From: Xylanimonas cellulosilytica
Lineage (GTDB): Bacteria > Actinomycetota > Actinomycetes > Actinomycetales > Actinomycetaceae
Length of the DNA: 64,000 nt
NCBI GenBank assembly: GCA_001072465.1
Contig: JVKM01000014.1
Coordinates: 38,526 to 102,525 of the forward strand
Direction: 5' to 3'
The notes beneath the pieces were generated by a model. The model was not told the DNA's origin, ran no database searches, and saw only the letters and a list, made by a program, of their open reading frames with translations. The translations under genes were made by a program, and so were the position numbers. Below, one piece after another: positions 23,378-32,834 of this stretch (within the stretch, counting starts at the first letter, position 1; every line of letters starts with the position of its first letter).

Positions 23378-24507
23378 ATTGGAAAGCCAAACCTCTAGGC
23401 TCATGCATTGAAGTATTCGACAGTTGTCGACGCCCTGTTACCAAAAAAGATAGAGTCCTTGGTCCCTATCCATACTATGGTGCGTCTGGCATTGTTGATT
23501 ACGTAGATTCCTACATATTCGAAGGGCTCCATGTATTAGTTGCAGAAGATGGCGAGAATCTTCGGTCGAGAAAATTGCCGATTGCATACCTTGCAGACGG
23601 CAGATTCTGGGTCAACAATCACGCACACGTTCTGCGTGCGAACGACGAAAATGACACACGTTTTCTTTCTTACATGATTGAGTCTCTTGATCTAAGTGGG
23701 TTTATCACCGGATCGACACAACCGAAGCTCAGTCAGGCAGCTCTTCTGTCGATCCCTCTGAGATTACCTAAGCTCGCGGAGCAACGGCGGATCGCTGAGT
23801 TGCTAGGAACGTTGGACAACAAAATCGAATCTAACCAAAACCTGGCAGAGGTTATTCCTAGTCTCATAGACGCTAAGATTCATCACGCGCTTTCAGACGG
23901 CTCAGGGGATTCAATTCCTGTCAGCAAACTGGCGAAGTTTGTTAATGGTGGGGCTTATACCAAAGAGGCTTCTGGCACTGGGCGCATGGTGATACGAATC
24001 GCAGATTTGAACACTGGGCCGGGAGCTAGCACAATCTACAACGATATCGACGTGCCAGGCGATCGATTGGCGCATTTCGGTGATCTTTTGATGTCGTGGT
24101 CTGGTTCATTGGGTGTCTATGTGTGGGTTCGCGAGGAAGCCATCGTTAATCAACATATTTTTAAAGTGATCCTCACCGACTTCCCTGCATGGCTAGTTCA
24201 CAATCGACTGAATGTCGCGCTACATGGTTTTCGAGCAATAGCCGCAGACAAGGCTACGACGATGGGACATATTCAGCGCAAACACCTGGATGAAACCTTT
24301 GTAGAAGTTCCCATTGCGAAGCTCGAGCAGCTCAATCACCTATGCGTACCACTCTGGAATCGCTTTATTTCTGCACAACTGGAGTCTATGCGCCTAGCCG
24401 AATTACGCGACGCTCTGCTGCCTGAGCTCATGAGTGGCCGCATGCGAGTGGATGAGGCTGGGTGCCTGGTCAGTGAAGCCCTAGATGAGGAGGTCGCGGA
24501 TGTCTGA
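23374..24507 (+). CDS. hsdS: Type I restriction specificity subunit S
   Basis: The 377-residue protein has the two-target-domain layout of HsdS. Each variable DNA-reading domain is followed by a conserved helical spacer: KLSQAALLSIPLRLPKLAEQ to LLGTLDNKIESNQ near residues 120-150, and the second near residues 310-360 (LEQLNHLCVPLWN, then LRDALLPELMSGRMRV). Each domain reads one half of a bipartite recognition sequence, which cannot be predicted here. The gene has the lowest GC of the island, in line with frequent exchange of target domains. It overlaps hsdM by 4 bases and the rhuM-like gene by 8. Confidence 0.93.
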   Translation: MNWKAKPLGSCIEVFDSCRRPVTKKDRVLGPYPYYGASGIVDYVDSYIFEGLHVLVAEDGENLRSRKLPIAYLADGRFWVNNHAHVLRANDENDTRFLSYMIESLDLSGFITGSTQPKLSQAALLSIPLRLPKLAEQRRIAELLGTLDNKIESNQNLAEVIPSLIDAKIHHALSDGSGDSIPVSKLAKFVNGGAYTKEASGTGRMVIRIADLNTGPGASTIYNDIDVPGDRLAHFGDLLMSWSGSLGVYVWVREEAIVNQHIFKVILTDFPAWLVHNRLNVALHGFRAIAADKATTMGHIQRKHLDETFVEVPIAKLEQLNHLCVPLWNRFISAQLESMRLAELRDALLPELMSGRMRVDEAGCLVSEALDEEVADV

Positions 24508-25546
24508 GAACAAACACGTGGAGGTCTCCGCCTCGCAGTTCCTCGTCTTCACCAGTGAGGCGAACGGGGCGATCGAGGTGCGCTATGAGGACGGCACCAT
24601 CTGGCTCAGCCAGAAGCTCATGGCTGAGCTGTTCGGTGTTTCTGCGCCGACCATCAATGAGCATCTCGCCAGCATCTACGACTCCCAAGAGCTTGTGAGG
24701 GAGGCAACTGTTCGGAATTTCCGAATGGTTCGAACCGAGGGGTCGCGGCAGGTCACGCGCGGCATCGACCACTACAACCTCGACGCCATCATCTCGGTCG
24801 GATACCGGGTGAACTCCATCCGTGCCACAAACTTCCGGCAGTGGGCAACCAAGGTGCTCAGAGACTTCACACTGCGCGGCTACGTCATCGATCGTGCGCG
24901 CATGGAACAGGGTGAGATCCTCGGAGTGGACTACTTTGAGCAGCTCCTCGAGGAGATCCGGGAGATCCGTCTCTCCGAGCGGCGCTTCTACCAGAAGGTG
25001 ACCGATATTTTCACCACCGCTGTCGATTACGAGTCCTCCTCGCCGGTTGCAAAACAGTTCTTCGCCACCGTGCAGAACAAAATGCACTACGCGGTCCACG
25101 GTCACACCGCCGCCGAACTCATCAAAGAGCGTGCGGATGCGTCCCAACCGTATATGGGTCTCACCTCGTGGAAGAACAGCCCAGACGGAAAAATTCTTCG
25201 GAGCGATGTCACCGTCGGTAAGAACTACCTCACTACCGATGAACTCAAGGATCTGGGCCGCCTGGTGGAGGCATATCTTAATCTGGCAGAATCACGAGCA
25301 CGCCGCCAGATCGCCACCACAATGGAAGACTGGGTGGAATTTCTCGACCAAGTTCTCACACTGGATGCACGCGAGATTCTCGACAATGCAGGGACCATCA
25401 GCAAGAAGATGGCTGATGACCATGCCCTGCGGGAGTTCGCGGTGTTCCGTGAGGTTCAGGACGCCCACTACGTCTCCGACTTCGACCGCTTCACCATTGA
25501 AGCAGCCAAAGCCATTGATCCAGGTAATGATGATGATGCGCACTGA
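24500..25546 (+). CDS. rhuM: RhuM family protein within the hsd operon
   Basis: I start at ATG 24500, preceded by GAGGAGG, giving 348 residues. The sequence fits the RhuM (virulence RhuM) family: IEVRYEDGTIWLSQKLMAEL, FGVSAPTINEHL, and VNSIRATNFRQWATKVLRDF, with a C-terminal helical half. The N-terminal part resembles a DNA-binding helix-turn-helix, and the family includes a Salmonella pathogenicity-island gene. RhuM genes are repeatedly embedded in type I restriction operons, between hsdS and hsdR, as here, so a regulatory or toxin-like role tied to restriction is likely but undefined. Its end overlaps the hsdR start. Confidence 0.85.
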   Translation: MSENKHVEVSASQFLVFTSEANGAIEVRYEDGTIWLSQKLMAELFGVSAPTINEHLASIYDSQELVREATVRNFRMVRTEGSRQVTRGIDHYNLDAIISVGYRVNSIRATNFRQWATKVLRDFTLRGYVIDRARMEQGEILGVDYFEQLLEEIREIRLSERRFYQKVTDIFTTAVDYESSSPVAKQFFATVQNKMHYAVHGHTAAELIKERADASQPYMGLTSWKNSPDGKILRSDVTVGKNYLTTDELKDLGRLVEAYLNLAESRARRQIATTMEDWVEFLDQVLTLDAREILDNAGTISKKMADDHALREFAVFREVQDAHYVSDFDRFTIEAAKAIDPGNDDDAH

Positions 25547-28500
25547 TCACTTCGACGAGTCGACTGTGGAGCAGGCAGCGAAAGAATGGCTCGCTGAGAT
25601 TGGTTTCCACACCGGTTACGCGCCTGTGGATGCTGCGCCAAAGGATGTTAGGGATTCCTTGAGTGAATGCATCCTGTGGAAGCATGTAACTGATGCGCTT
25701 ACTCGCCTCAACCCTGGCGCTGATCCTGATCTTATTCGTTCTGCCGTAGCGCGAATTCAGCGCGCGGAGTCACAGGACGTCATGACTGAGAACCAGCGAC
25801 TCTATGAGTTGATGGTGCGCGGGGTGCCGGTTGAAACGACTGGTGACGACGGCAGGCCTTCCACCGTACGCCTGCGGCTCGTCGACTTTGATTCACCCGA
25901 GAACAACGACTGGCGGGCACTCAACCAGTTCACCATTATCGAAGCCGGCCACAACCGCCGCCCCGACATGCTCATTTTCCTCAACGGCTTGCCCGTCGGC
26001 TTACTGGAGCTGAAGAACTCAGCCGATATAAACGCCAAACTCCGTAGAGCCTGGAATCAGATCCAGACCTATCGGAGTGAAATCCCCAGCGTGTTCATCC
26101 CCAATGTCGTCACCGTCATCTCCGATGGGACCAGCGCGGCGATGAGTTCCTTCACTGGCGGGTTTGAGCACTACGCTCCATGGAAGACCATTGACGGGCG
26201 AGATGTCATCACAAACCGACCTGCCCTCGAAGTGCTACTCAAGGGAGTGTTCGATCCCCACCGATTCCTCGATATTCTGCGCAACTTCGTCGTCTACTCC
26301 GACGAGTCGATCACCGATCAGACAACTGGACAGCGGCGCCGTGCCATCATCAAACGCATAGCGAAGTACCACCAGTACTGGGCTGTCAACGCGGCTGTAG
26401 AATCAACAGTTCGCGCTGCGAGCCCAGGCGGAGACAAGCGTGGCGGCGTCGTGTGGCATACCCAAGGCTCAGGCAAGAGCTTCGAGATGGTCTTCTACGC
26501 GGCCAAGCTCATGCGCGACCCGCGCATGGCCAATCCTACCCTCGTGTTCATCACCGACCGCAACGACCTTGATGATCAGCTATACGGTGAGGTATTTGCG
26601 CCAGCGCAAATTCTGCCCGAAACTCCTGCCCAGGCAACTGGCCGTGATCATCTTCGCCGCCTGCTGAGCCGTGCCTCGGGTGGGATCATCTTCACCACGC
26701 TGCAGAAGTTCGCGCCCGGCCAGGATGGTGACACCAACCCGATCCTCACTGACCGGCGTAACGTGGTGGTCGTCGCGGACGAGGCTCACCGCTCCCAATA
26801 CGGTTTCGAGGAAAGCCTCGACAGCGAGGGCAGGTTGAAAGCGGGGTTGGCCAAGTATCTGCGTGACGCACTGCCAGGTGCCACCTTCCTCGGCTTCACC
26901 GGCACCCCGATCGAGACCAACGATCGTTCTACGCGCGCAGTATTCGGTGACTACGTCGATGTCTACGACCTCACCCGCGCTGTGGAGGACGGAGCCACCG
27001 TCAAGATCTTCTACGAGTCCCGCTTGGCGAAAGTCACCCTCGATGATGAGCAGCTCAAGAGCTTGGACGCGCTGGTGGACGAGACCACTGAGGCGAGCGA
27101 GTCAGAATCTGAGGAAGCCAAGAGCAAGTGGTCTCGCCTCGAGGCTCTCGTCGGCGCGGACGCTCGGCTTGATGCAATTGCCTCGGACATCGTGACCCAC
27201 TGGGAGAAACGTCGATCCTCCATGGTTGGCAAGGCAATGATCGTAACGATGAGTCGGCGCATTGCCGTTGCTCTCTACAACAAGATCACGGCTTTGCGCC
27301 CCGAGTGGCATTCCGATGATATCGACAGAGGCCGTATCAAGGTCGTGATGACGGGCTCTGCTGCTGACCCCTCGGAGTTCCAGCCGCACATCCATTCCAA
27401 AGATGAACGACGCAACCTCAAGCTCCGGGCAAAGAACCCCGATGACGAGTTGGAGATCGTCATCGTTCGCGACATGTGGCTCACCGGATTCGATGCGCCG
27501 TCCATGCACACGATGTACGTGGACAAGCCCATGCAAGGGGCTGGACTCATGCAGGCCATCGCCCGAGTCAACCGACGTTTCAAGGACAAGCCCGGCGGGC
27601 TCATCGTCGACTACATCGGCTTGTTCACATCTCTCCAGCAGGCACTTGGCGTGTATTCGCCCTCAGACCGTGAGCAGGCGGGTGTACCTATCCAAGAGCT
27701 TATTGACGTCATGCTAGAAAAGCATGACGTGGTGCATGGTATGCTCCACGGCGTCACCTTCGATTCTTCTCCGGACCTGCCTGCGAAGGAACGTCTGGCT
27801 CAGCACGCCATCGTTTTGGATCACGTATTGTCTAACCCTGACCTCACTGCCAGGTACAACGATCACGTGCTCGCCCTAGCAAAGGCTTTCGCGCTCGTGG
27901 CCTCGCGTCCTGAAGCTGAGGCCATCCGAAACGACGTACGCCTGTTTACTGATGTGCGTGCCGCAGTATTGAAATTACAGAGCCCCGACTCAGGTGAATC
28001 GCGGCGCGGGGGCAGCAACCTCGATACGGTCCTTGGGCAGATGCTCAACGATGCAGTCGCAGCGGACCAAGTCATTGACGTCTTCCAGTTCACGGGGATG
28101 GAAACCCCGGAACTGTCCCTACTTTCCGATGAGTTCTTAGACTCCGTCACACACTCCACCACCCCCAACCTCCAGCTGGGATTACTACGGCGACTGTTGG
28201 GGGACCAGATCCGCACCGTCAGCCGGAAGAACCTGGTCACGGGCCGCAAGTTCTCCGAGATGCTTAATGAGGCGTTGACGCGCTACACCAATCGATCGCT
28301 CACCACGGCAGAGATTATCGCTGAGCTGGTCAACCTGGCCAAGGACATGCGTGCAGAACGTGAACGCGCCCAGCAGCTCGGACTGAGTGATGCGGAGATC
28401 GCCCTCTACGACGCCATCATCCAGAATGACTCCGCAATCCTCGAGATGGGTGATGAAACCCTGAAGACGATAGCTCGGGAACTGGTTACTACAATCCGCT

Positions 28501-28667
28501 CATCTGCCACCTTGGACTGGACAGTCAAAGAATCAGTGCGTGCCCGCATGCGTTCGCGCATCAAACGGCTACTTGCCAAGTACAAGTACCCGCCGGACAA
28601 GCGTGAACAAGCCGTACAGCTCGTCATCGAACAAGCAGAACACCTAGCTACTGGTGAGCAGGACTAG
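25533..28667 (+). CDS. hsdR: Type I restriction endonuclease subunit R
   Basis: The roughly 1044-residue protein is the motor and nuclease of the type I system. It has an N-terminal PD-(D/E)xK nuclease (RRPDMLIF, then LLELKNS near residue 155), Walker A GSGKS near residue 312, the DEAH box VVVADEAHRSQYGF near 413, FLGFTGTP near 450, and the late helicase motif ARVNRRFKDKPGGLIVDYIG. Four in-frame ATGs lie in tandem at 25527-25538; I pick 25533, 8 bases after CAGG. The open frame continues 480 bases further upstream through rhuM, which is a shadow. All catalytic motifs are present, so the system looks active. A terminator follows 9 bases after the stop. Confidence 0.94.
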   Translation: MMRTDHFDESTVEQAAKEWLAEIGFHTGYAPVDAAPKDVRDSLSECILWKHVTDALTRLNPGADPDLIRSAVARIQRAESQDVMTENQRLYELMVRGVPVETTGDDGRPSTVRLRLVDFDSPENNDWRALNQFTIIEAGHNRRPDMLIFLNGLPVGLLELKNSADINAKLRRAWNQIQTYRSEIPSVFIPNVVTVISDGTSAAMSSFTGGFEHYAPWKTIDGRDVITNRPALEVLLKGVFDPHRFLDILRNFVVYSDESITDQTTGQRRRAIIKRIAKYHQYWAVNAAVESTVRAASPGGDKRGGVVWHTQGSGKSFEMVFYAAKLMRDPRMANPTLVFITDRNDLDDQLYGEVFAPAQILPETPAQATGRDHLRRLLSRASGGIIFTTLQKFAPGQDGDTNPILTDRRNVVVVADEAHRSQYGFEESLDSEGRLKAGLAKYLRDALPGATFLGFTGTPIETNDRSTRAVFGDYVDVYDLTRAVEDGATVKIFYESRLAKVTLDDEQLKSLDALVDETTEASESESEEAKSKWSRLEALVGADARLDAIASDIVTHWEKRRSSMVGKAMIVTMSRRIAVALYNKITALRPEWHSDDIDRGRIKVVMTGSAADPSEFQPHIHSKDERRNLKLRAKNPDDELEIVIVRDMWLTGFDAPSMHTMYVDKPMQGAGLMQAIARVNRRFKDKPGGLIVDYIGLFTSLQQALGVYSPSDREQAGVPIQELIDVMLEKHDVVHGMLHGVTFDSSPDLPAKERLAQHAIVLDHVLSNPDLTARYNDHVLALAKAFALVASRPEAEAIRNDVRLFTDVRAAVLKLQSPDSGESRRGGSNLDTVLGQMLNDAVAADQVIDVFQFTGMETPELSLLSDEFLDSVTHSTTPNLQLGLLRRLLGDQIRTVSRKNLVTGRKFSEMLNEALTRYTNRSLTTAEIIAELVNLAKDMRAERERAQQLGLSDAEIALYDAIIQNDSAILEMGDETLKTIARELVTTIRSSATLDWTVKESVRARMRSRIKRLLAKYKYPPDKREQAVQLVIEQAEHLATGEQD

Positions 28668-28676
28668 GTGCTTGCC

Positions 28677-28709
28677 GCGCCCCTTTCGCACTTTCAACGA
28701 AAGGGGCGC
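28677..28709 (+). terminator. Terminator of the hsd operon
   Basis: GCGCCCCTTTCG (28677-28688) pairs perfectly with CGAAAGGGGCGC (28698-28709), directly after hsdR. Confidence 0.85.
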
Positions 28710-29101
28710 ATGACTGTAACTGGCTCTTCATAGTTCGATATGGGAGAAGATAACGAGACCCACAATGCTAATAACATTCGGAGCCTATAGCTTGAGGGGC
28801 TAGAGTACCGTCCGGCGCTAAGGCTACTGATTTCATCTTGCGTGCGATTGCTGCGTCAAACTCGCATATCTGCTGCTCGCTGCCGATCTGGCATGCCTAA
28901 TCCATCTCATCGACCCCAATCCGCGTAGGTTGCACACGCACATTTGTGCGGTTTTCGGAGTTTGGGTGGGAGGATTTGCGTGATGGTTGCGCAGCATTCT
29001 TAGTATTTCGTATCGGTTCTGCGCGTACCCTGATGAGAAAAGACGCGCCCCCAACGGTGGGGGCGCGCCGGAGGACACCTCACCGTGGAGGCACACACAC
29101 C
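28710..29101. other. Gene-free region before the DUF6318 cluster
   Basis: No gene is supported in these 390 bases. They contain the palindromic word GCACATTTGTGCG near 28938, shared with 20591, and the hairpin at 29044. The cluster's promoter probably lies here. Confidence 0.5.
29044..29067 (+). promoter_or_regulatory. Leader hairpin before the DUF6318 gene
   Basis: CGCGCCCCCA and TGGGGGCGCG form a perfect 10-bp stem with an ACGG loop, ending 34 bases before the start codon and just before the GGAGG site. It could be an attenuator or an RNA stabiliser in the leader. Confidence 0.45.
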
Positions 29102-29902
29102 ATGAAGGTCCCACCCCTATCCGAGCGACCCATCACCGAGGAAGAAGAGCAGAACTTCCTCACCCCGCCAGCGCGCCGCAAGAAGCGCTCCTTAGCAGCC
29201 AGGAGAGCAGCACTACGCCCGTGGGCAATGGGTATCGGACTCACCGTACTGGTGGCTGTGGCAGCTGTTGGTGCCTACACGCTGGGCGCGAGCATCAGCT
29301 CGTGGAACGATCGCCCCAGCACCGCGGCAACACCCACCGTGCGCCCAGCGCCCATGCCGTCAGAGTCCAGCGAACCTCCGATGTCAGGCGGATACGCGAT
29401 CGGCCCCGACGGAGTCCTCGTACGCCCCGCCGAGTTTGCGGCAGACACCTACGCCAAACCCGAACTACCCGAAGAAGCCAAAGAAAATACCGAGCGAGGA
29501 GCAGAGCTTGCAGCTGAGCACTTCCTAGCTCTCGAGAACTACGCATGGAACACGGGTGACACACAGCCACTTGCTGACATGTCCGAGCCCGGAGATAACT
29601 TCAGTGGCTCATACATAACTGCAATTAAACAGGTGTATTCAAACGGCTGGGCCTATGGGAATAACGCAACAATAACGGAGATTGTCACCGTTGAACCCGT
29701 ATCTACCGAGCAATGGGGAGCTCAGAATGACACTATCGGCGTGTTATTCCATATTCGATCGACCGATGGTGTCACGTGTATCGGCCAGAAGATTCTTTCT
29801 AATGAAACTGAATATGACTCAAGCCTTGCACTTTTCGTCACATGGAAGGGCGACCGTTGGGTCATAACCGGGGGAAGTGTTGATCGTGTTAACAAACAAT
29901 AG
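29102..29902 (+). CDS. DUF6318-like membrane-anchored protein
   Basis: The 266-residue protein starts at ATG 29102, behind GGAGG. A basic cytoplasmic head of about 40 residues (PPARRKKRSLAARRAALRP) precedes one membrane span (residues 42-65), then an exposed proline/serine linker. The outer domain contains GGYAIGPDGVLVRPAEF, AKENTERGAELAAEHFLALE and NYAWNTGDTQPL, which I associate with DUF6318, a family of actinobacterial exported proteins of unknown function. The second half is much lower in GC than the first. It is the first of three cell-surface genes and is followed by an overlapping secreted protein. Confidence 0.65.
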   Translation: MKVPPLSERPITEEEEQNFLTPPARRKKRSLAARRAALRPWAMGIGLTVLVAVAAVGAYTLGASISSWNDRPSTAATPTVRPAPMPSESSEPPMSGGYAIGPDGVLVRPAEFAADTYAKPELPEEAKENTERGAELAAEHFLALENYAWNTGDTQPLADMSEPGDNFSGSYITAIKQVYSNGWAYGNNATITEIVTVEPVSTEQWGAQNDTIGVLFHIRSTDGVTCIGQKILSNETEYDSSLALFVTWKGDRWVITGGSVDRVNKQ

Positions 29903-30863
29903 AGAACGCTTTTTTCGAGCACTTGCTATCAGCATAACGATTTGTAGCACACAAGCATCGGTTGCACATGCGGTCAACAACATCGTTCCCGCAGAAGGTG
30001 GGTGCGCAAATATTATCGGAGAACATCAAGGACAGTGTGCAACAGCTGGGCCTAACGGCATAGATATCGAAAATTGGCATCGGGGTCACGAGCAAGATTC
30101 TTCTCAGCAAGACGATAACAACTCGACTGTTGGCGATCAACGGCCCCTCAAGACGGCTGAAGGGGAAGTTGATCCCGCTGCCGCCTCTTACAGCGACTCT
30201 GCACGTTGTAAGAACCTGTACGTGAACAAGGCCCCCAACAGCCCTACGGTCTCCGACGATGACACGGTCGACAACTGTCCGCTCCCGTCAGACCCTGAAG
30301 GAGGCCCCGATCAGGATCCTGGCCGGATCCCCACGACGCGCGACATCCTCTACATGGCAGCCACCACCATTCACCCAGACGGCGCGGGTCTGCACAAGCG
30401 GCCCGAAGGTGTGTCGTACACGAACAAGTACATTCCCACGCTCGTCGCTGCCACCCATCCCACGCAGGCCCACACTGTCACGTTGCTGGGCCACGACATC
30501 ACGGTCACCCTCACGGCCACGTCCTACACGTGGAGCTGGGGAGACGGCACCCCGGACGTGACCACGACCTCGGCGGGGATGCCCTGGCAAGAGGGCATGG
30601 ACCCCAACACCGACCCAGCCCTCATCCGCCACTACTACAAGGCTCCCAACGGGTGGAAGTCCTTCCTGGATGGCCCATACCCCTACGCCACGCGCACCAT
30701 CACGCTCACCACGACGTGGGCGGGCACGGCCACCAACCCCTTCACGGGCGACACCCAGACCATCAATGGCCTGGTGACCACCACCGAAACAACCGGCCCG
30801 TTCCCGCTGGGGCAACTCATCGTCAACAACACCGACACCGCAGAAGAAAAACAAGGTCACTAA
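29886..30863 (+). CDS. Secreted protein with a PKD-like domain
   Basis: I choose GTG 29886, 9 bases after GGGGGAA and overlapping the previous stop; GTG 29877 is possible. The 325-residue product has a signal peptide ending near ASVAHA (residue 28). Residues 30-140 are an acidic, low-complexity segment. A C-terminal domain of about 170 residues carries the PKD-type core SYTWSWGDGTPDVTTT, then LIRHYYKAPNGW, ending VTTTETTGPFPLGQLIV. PKD folds mediate binding at cell surfaces. The first 250 bases are low in GC, continuous with the end of the DUF6318 gene, and the rest is high in GC. Its neighbours are two DUF6318-like proteins. Confidence 0.6.
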   Translation: MLTNNRERFFRALAISITICSTQASVAHAVNNIVPAEGGCANIIGEHQGQCATAGPNGIDIENWHRGHEQDSSQQDDNNSTVGDQRPLKTAEGEVDPAAASYSDSARCKNLYVNKAPNSPTVSDDDTVDNCPLPSDPEGGPDQDPGRIPTTRDILYMAATTIHPDGAGLHKRPEGVSYTNKYIPTLVAATHPTQAHTVTLLGHDITVTLTATSYTWSWGDGTPDVTTTSAGMPWQEGMDPNTDPALIRHYYKAPNGWKSFLDGPYPYATRTITLTTTWAGTATNPFTGDTQTINGLVTTTETTGPFPLGQLIVNNTDTAEEKQGH

Positions 30864-30877
30864 GCGAGTGATGCACC

Positions 30878-31567
30878 ATGACCACCAAACTCTCGACCAT
30901 CGGCAAGTGGATCGGCGCCGCCATCGTTATCGTCACTGCGTCATTTCTGGGCTTCCACACGTTCAACGCTCGAGCCCATGCGAACGCGGAGCTTCAGTCC
31001 GGGGCACAGTCACCCCAGTCTGACAGCACCGAACAATCTGGCCCCCAATCAGGAGACACTCCTCAATCCGCGGAACCAACACCGGCCGAAATTACGAAGC
31101 CCACTCCCCCGCCACACCTCTACGCGGGTGGACAAATTGGTGCCCAAGCGACATCACAGTGGTACGTCGACCTATGGGCATATGCATTCAATACCGGAAA
31201 CACAGAAGATTTCATGAAGGTATGCCAGAACGACGATTACTGCACCAGAGTAAATAACGACGTCCAGGCACTTCATGCAGATCGAATTGTCACGCGACCG
31301 ATAACAATCAAGTACCTCATGACGAAAGAGATATGGGACTGTACATCTACGCCAGATCAAATTAGCGGAACATGCATTACATTCGACTACTCCGAGCAGA
31401 GTGGAACCGCTATTCGTAAAGACAATGACGCAACTAAACCTGACTACTCCACCATCTCTTTTTCTTCGAAGAGTGATGAAGCTGTCGACCATTACGAAGG
31501 CACCATGCTGCTTGTAGCCGATGGAGATACGTGGGTCGTCAAACACTTCTGGACACATAAGGAGTAG
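30878..31567 (+). CDS. Second DUF6318-like membrane-anchored protein
   Basis: The 229-residue protein has an N-terminal span (residues 11-28), a serine/glutamine/proline linker (residues 35-85) and an outer domain starting SQWYVDLWAYAFNTGNTEDF, which parallels ALENYAWNTGDTQPL of the protein at 29102. It ends DTWVVKHFWTHKE, again like the DRWVITGGSV ending there. The two are probably paralogues of one family flanking the PKD protein. The ribosome site is weak (GCGAGTG). GC falls sharply in the outer domain. A 15-bp terminator lies 130 bases downstream. Function unknown. Confidence 0.6.
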   Translation: MTTKLSTIGKWIGAAIVIVTASFLGFHTFNARAHANAELQSGAQSPQSDSTEQSGPQSGDTPQSAEPTPAEITKPTPPPHLYAGGQIGAQATSQWYVDLWAYAFNTGNTEDFMKVCQNDDYCTRVNNDVQALHADRIVTRPITIKYLMTKEIWDCTSTPDQISGTCITFDYSEQSGTAIRKDNDATKPDYSTISFSSKSDEAVDHYEGTMLLVADGDTWVVKHFWTHKE

Positions 31568-31699
31568 AACCCGACAGAAGCGGACGTCTCCCACGAAGGT
31601 TCTCTCCAACAGCGATAGTTCCCAACGACTCGCTTCACCCTCGGCGAGGATGCCCACGAGGCATCATGCAGCGCTCACACACGACCAGATTCAGCACAC

Positions 31700-31735
31700 T
31701 GAGGCCCCAGCCCACCATCGTGGGCTGGGGCCTCA
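31700..31735. terminator. Perfect 15-bp terminator
   Basis: TGAGGCCCCAGCCCA (31700-31714) pairs with TGGGCTGGGGCCTCA (31721-31735). It ends the DUF6318 cluster and lies 8 bases before a parS site. Confidence 0.85.
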
Positions 31736-31742
31736 GCGTCAG

Positions 31743-31758
31743 TGTTTCACGTGAAACA
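31743..31758. promoter_or_regulatory. parS site 1 (distal)
   Basis: TGTTTCACGTGAAACA is the perfect 16-base palindrome bound by ParB. It is about 13 kb from parB and 19 kb from dnaA. Confidence 0.95.
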
Positions 31759-31919
31759 ATCACCGACGATCCGCACGATCAGAAGCGAAACGGTACTCGT
31801 ATAGACGGGACTACGGTCACCCACACCGGCTCACGCTCACGAACACACACGCACGCACGCACCCGAACACGGGTGCCCCTCAAGCAAGACGAACCCGCAG
31901 GCGCCACACGCTCAAGCCC

Positions 31920-32834
31920 TCACCCCCGCCTCTCGCGCAAGCTCCGCGCGAGGAGGCCATGCCTCGGCGCGAAGACCCACGCGAGCACGAAGCACGCGGT
32001 CAGCACCAGGACGATCGTGGCACCCGTGGGCACGTCCAGCGCCCACGACAGGTACAGGCCCACCAGGCCCCCGGAGGCGCCGAGCGCGGGCGACAGGATC
32101 ATCATGGTCCCCAGGCGGTCGCACAGGAGCCGCGCGGTGGCCGCGGGGGTCACCAACAAAGCAAGCACCAGGACGTTGCCGATCGTCTGCACGGAGATCA
32201 CGACGGCCAGGGCCACGGCGACATAAAGAGACAAGTCAGCCAGCAGCACGTGCACGCCCGCCGCACGGGCACTCTCGCGGTCCAGAGTCACTGCGACGAT
32301 GGGTCGGTGCGCCAGGAACAGCATGAGCAGCACAAACAACGCGCCAGCCAGCACCACGGGCACATCCGACGCCGGAATACCGGTGATCGACCCGAACAGG
32401 AAGTCCTGCAGGCTCCCCGCGTACCCGGGCGCCCGCGCGATAATCGCGACGCCCAGCGCAAACGCGCCCACGAAGAGCACACCGATGACAGAGTCCTCCT
32501 TGAGCCGCCGGTTCTGCGCCAACAAGGCCACGAGCACGGCGGTCACGACGCCCGCGAGCGCGCCGCCCAGCACCAGGGATCCGCCGCACACGAAGGCGAT
32601 CGCCAGGCCGGGGAACACGGAGTGCGCGACGGCGTCGCCGATGAACGCCATGCCACGCAGGACGACGTGCACGCCGACGCTGCCGCACACGAGCGCGGCG
32701 ACGACCGCGATCAGCAGCGCGCGCGGCAGGAACGCCAGCGCGGGGTTCGTCAGGTCGCGGAAGAAGTCGTAGGGGCTCAGGAAATCCGCCGCCGGGACGA
32801 GGGCACGTCCGGCCGCGTGGATCACGGTGCTCAT
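31920..32834 (-). CDS. Anchored-repeat metal ABC transporter permease
   Basis: The 304-residue protein starts at ATG 32832-32834, overlapping the ATPase stop (ATGA); the longer open frame upstream is the ATPase read in another frame. It has about eight spans and the ABC-3 permease marks GMAFIGDAVAHSVFPGLAIA near residue 62, RLKEDSVIGVLFVGAFALGV and LLVTPAATARLLCDRLG. This family imports zinc or manganese. Its position behind the ATPase and three choice-of-anchor M proteins identifies the actinobacterial anchored-repeat subtype. It is the last gene of the operon that starts at 38368. Confidence 0.9.
   Translation of the reverse strand: MSTVIHAAGRALVPAADFLSPYDFFRDLTNPALAFLPRALLIAVVAALVCGSVGVHVVLRGMAFIGDAVAHSVFPGLAIAFVCGGSLVLGGALAGVVTAVLVALLAQNRRLKEDSVIGVLFVGAFALGVAIIARAPGYAGSLQDFLFGSITGIPASDVPVVLAGALFVLLMLFLAHRPIVAVTLDRESARAAGVHVLLADLSLYVAVALAVVISVQTIGNVLVLALLVTPAATARLLCDRLGTMMILSPALGASGGLVGLYLSWALDVPTGATIVLVLTACFVLAWVFAPRHGLLARSLRERRG

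Noticed and set aside
25047..25532. Upstream extension of hsdR to a 1206-codon frame
   Set aside because: It overlaps rhuM in another frame, has no HsdR features and no ribosome site.
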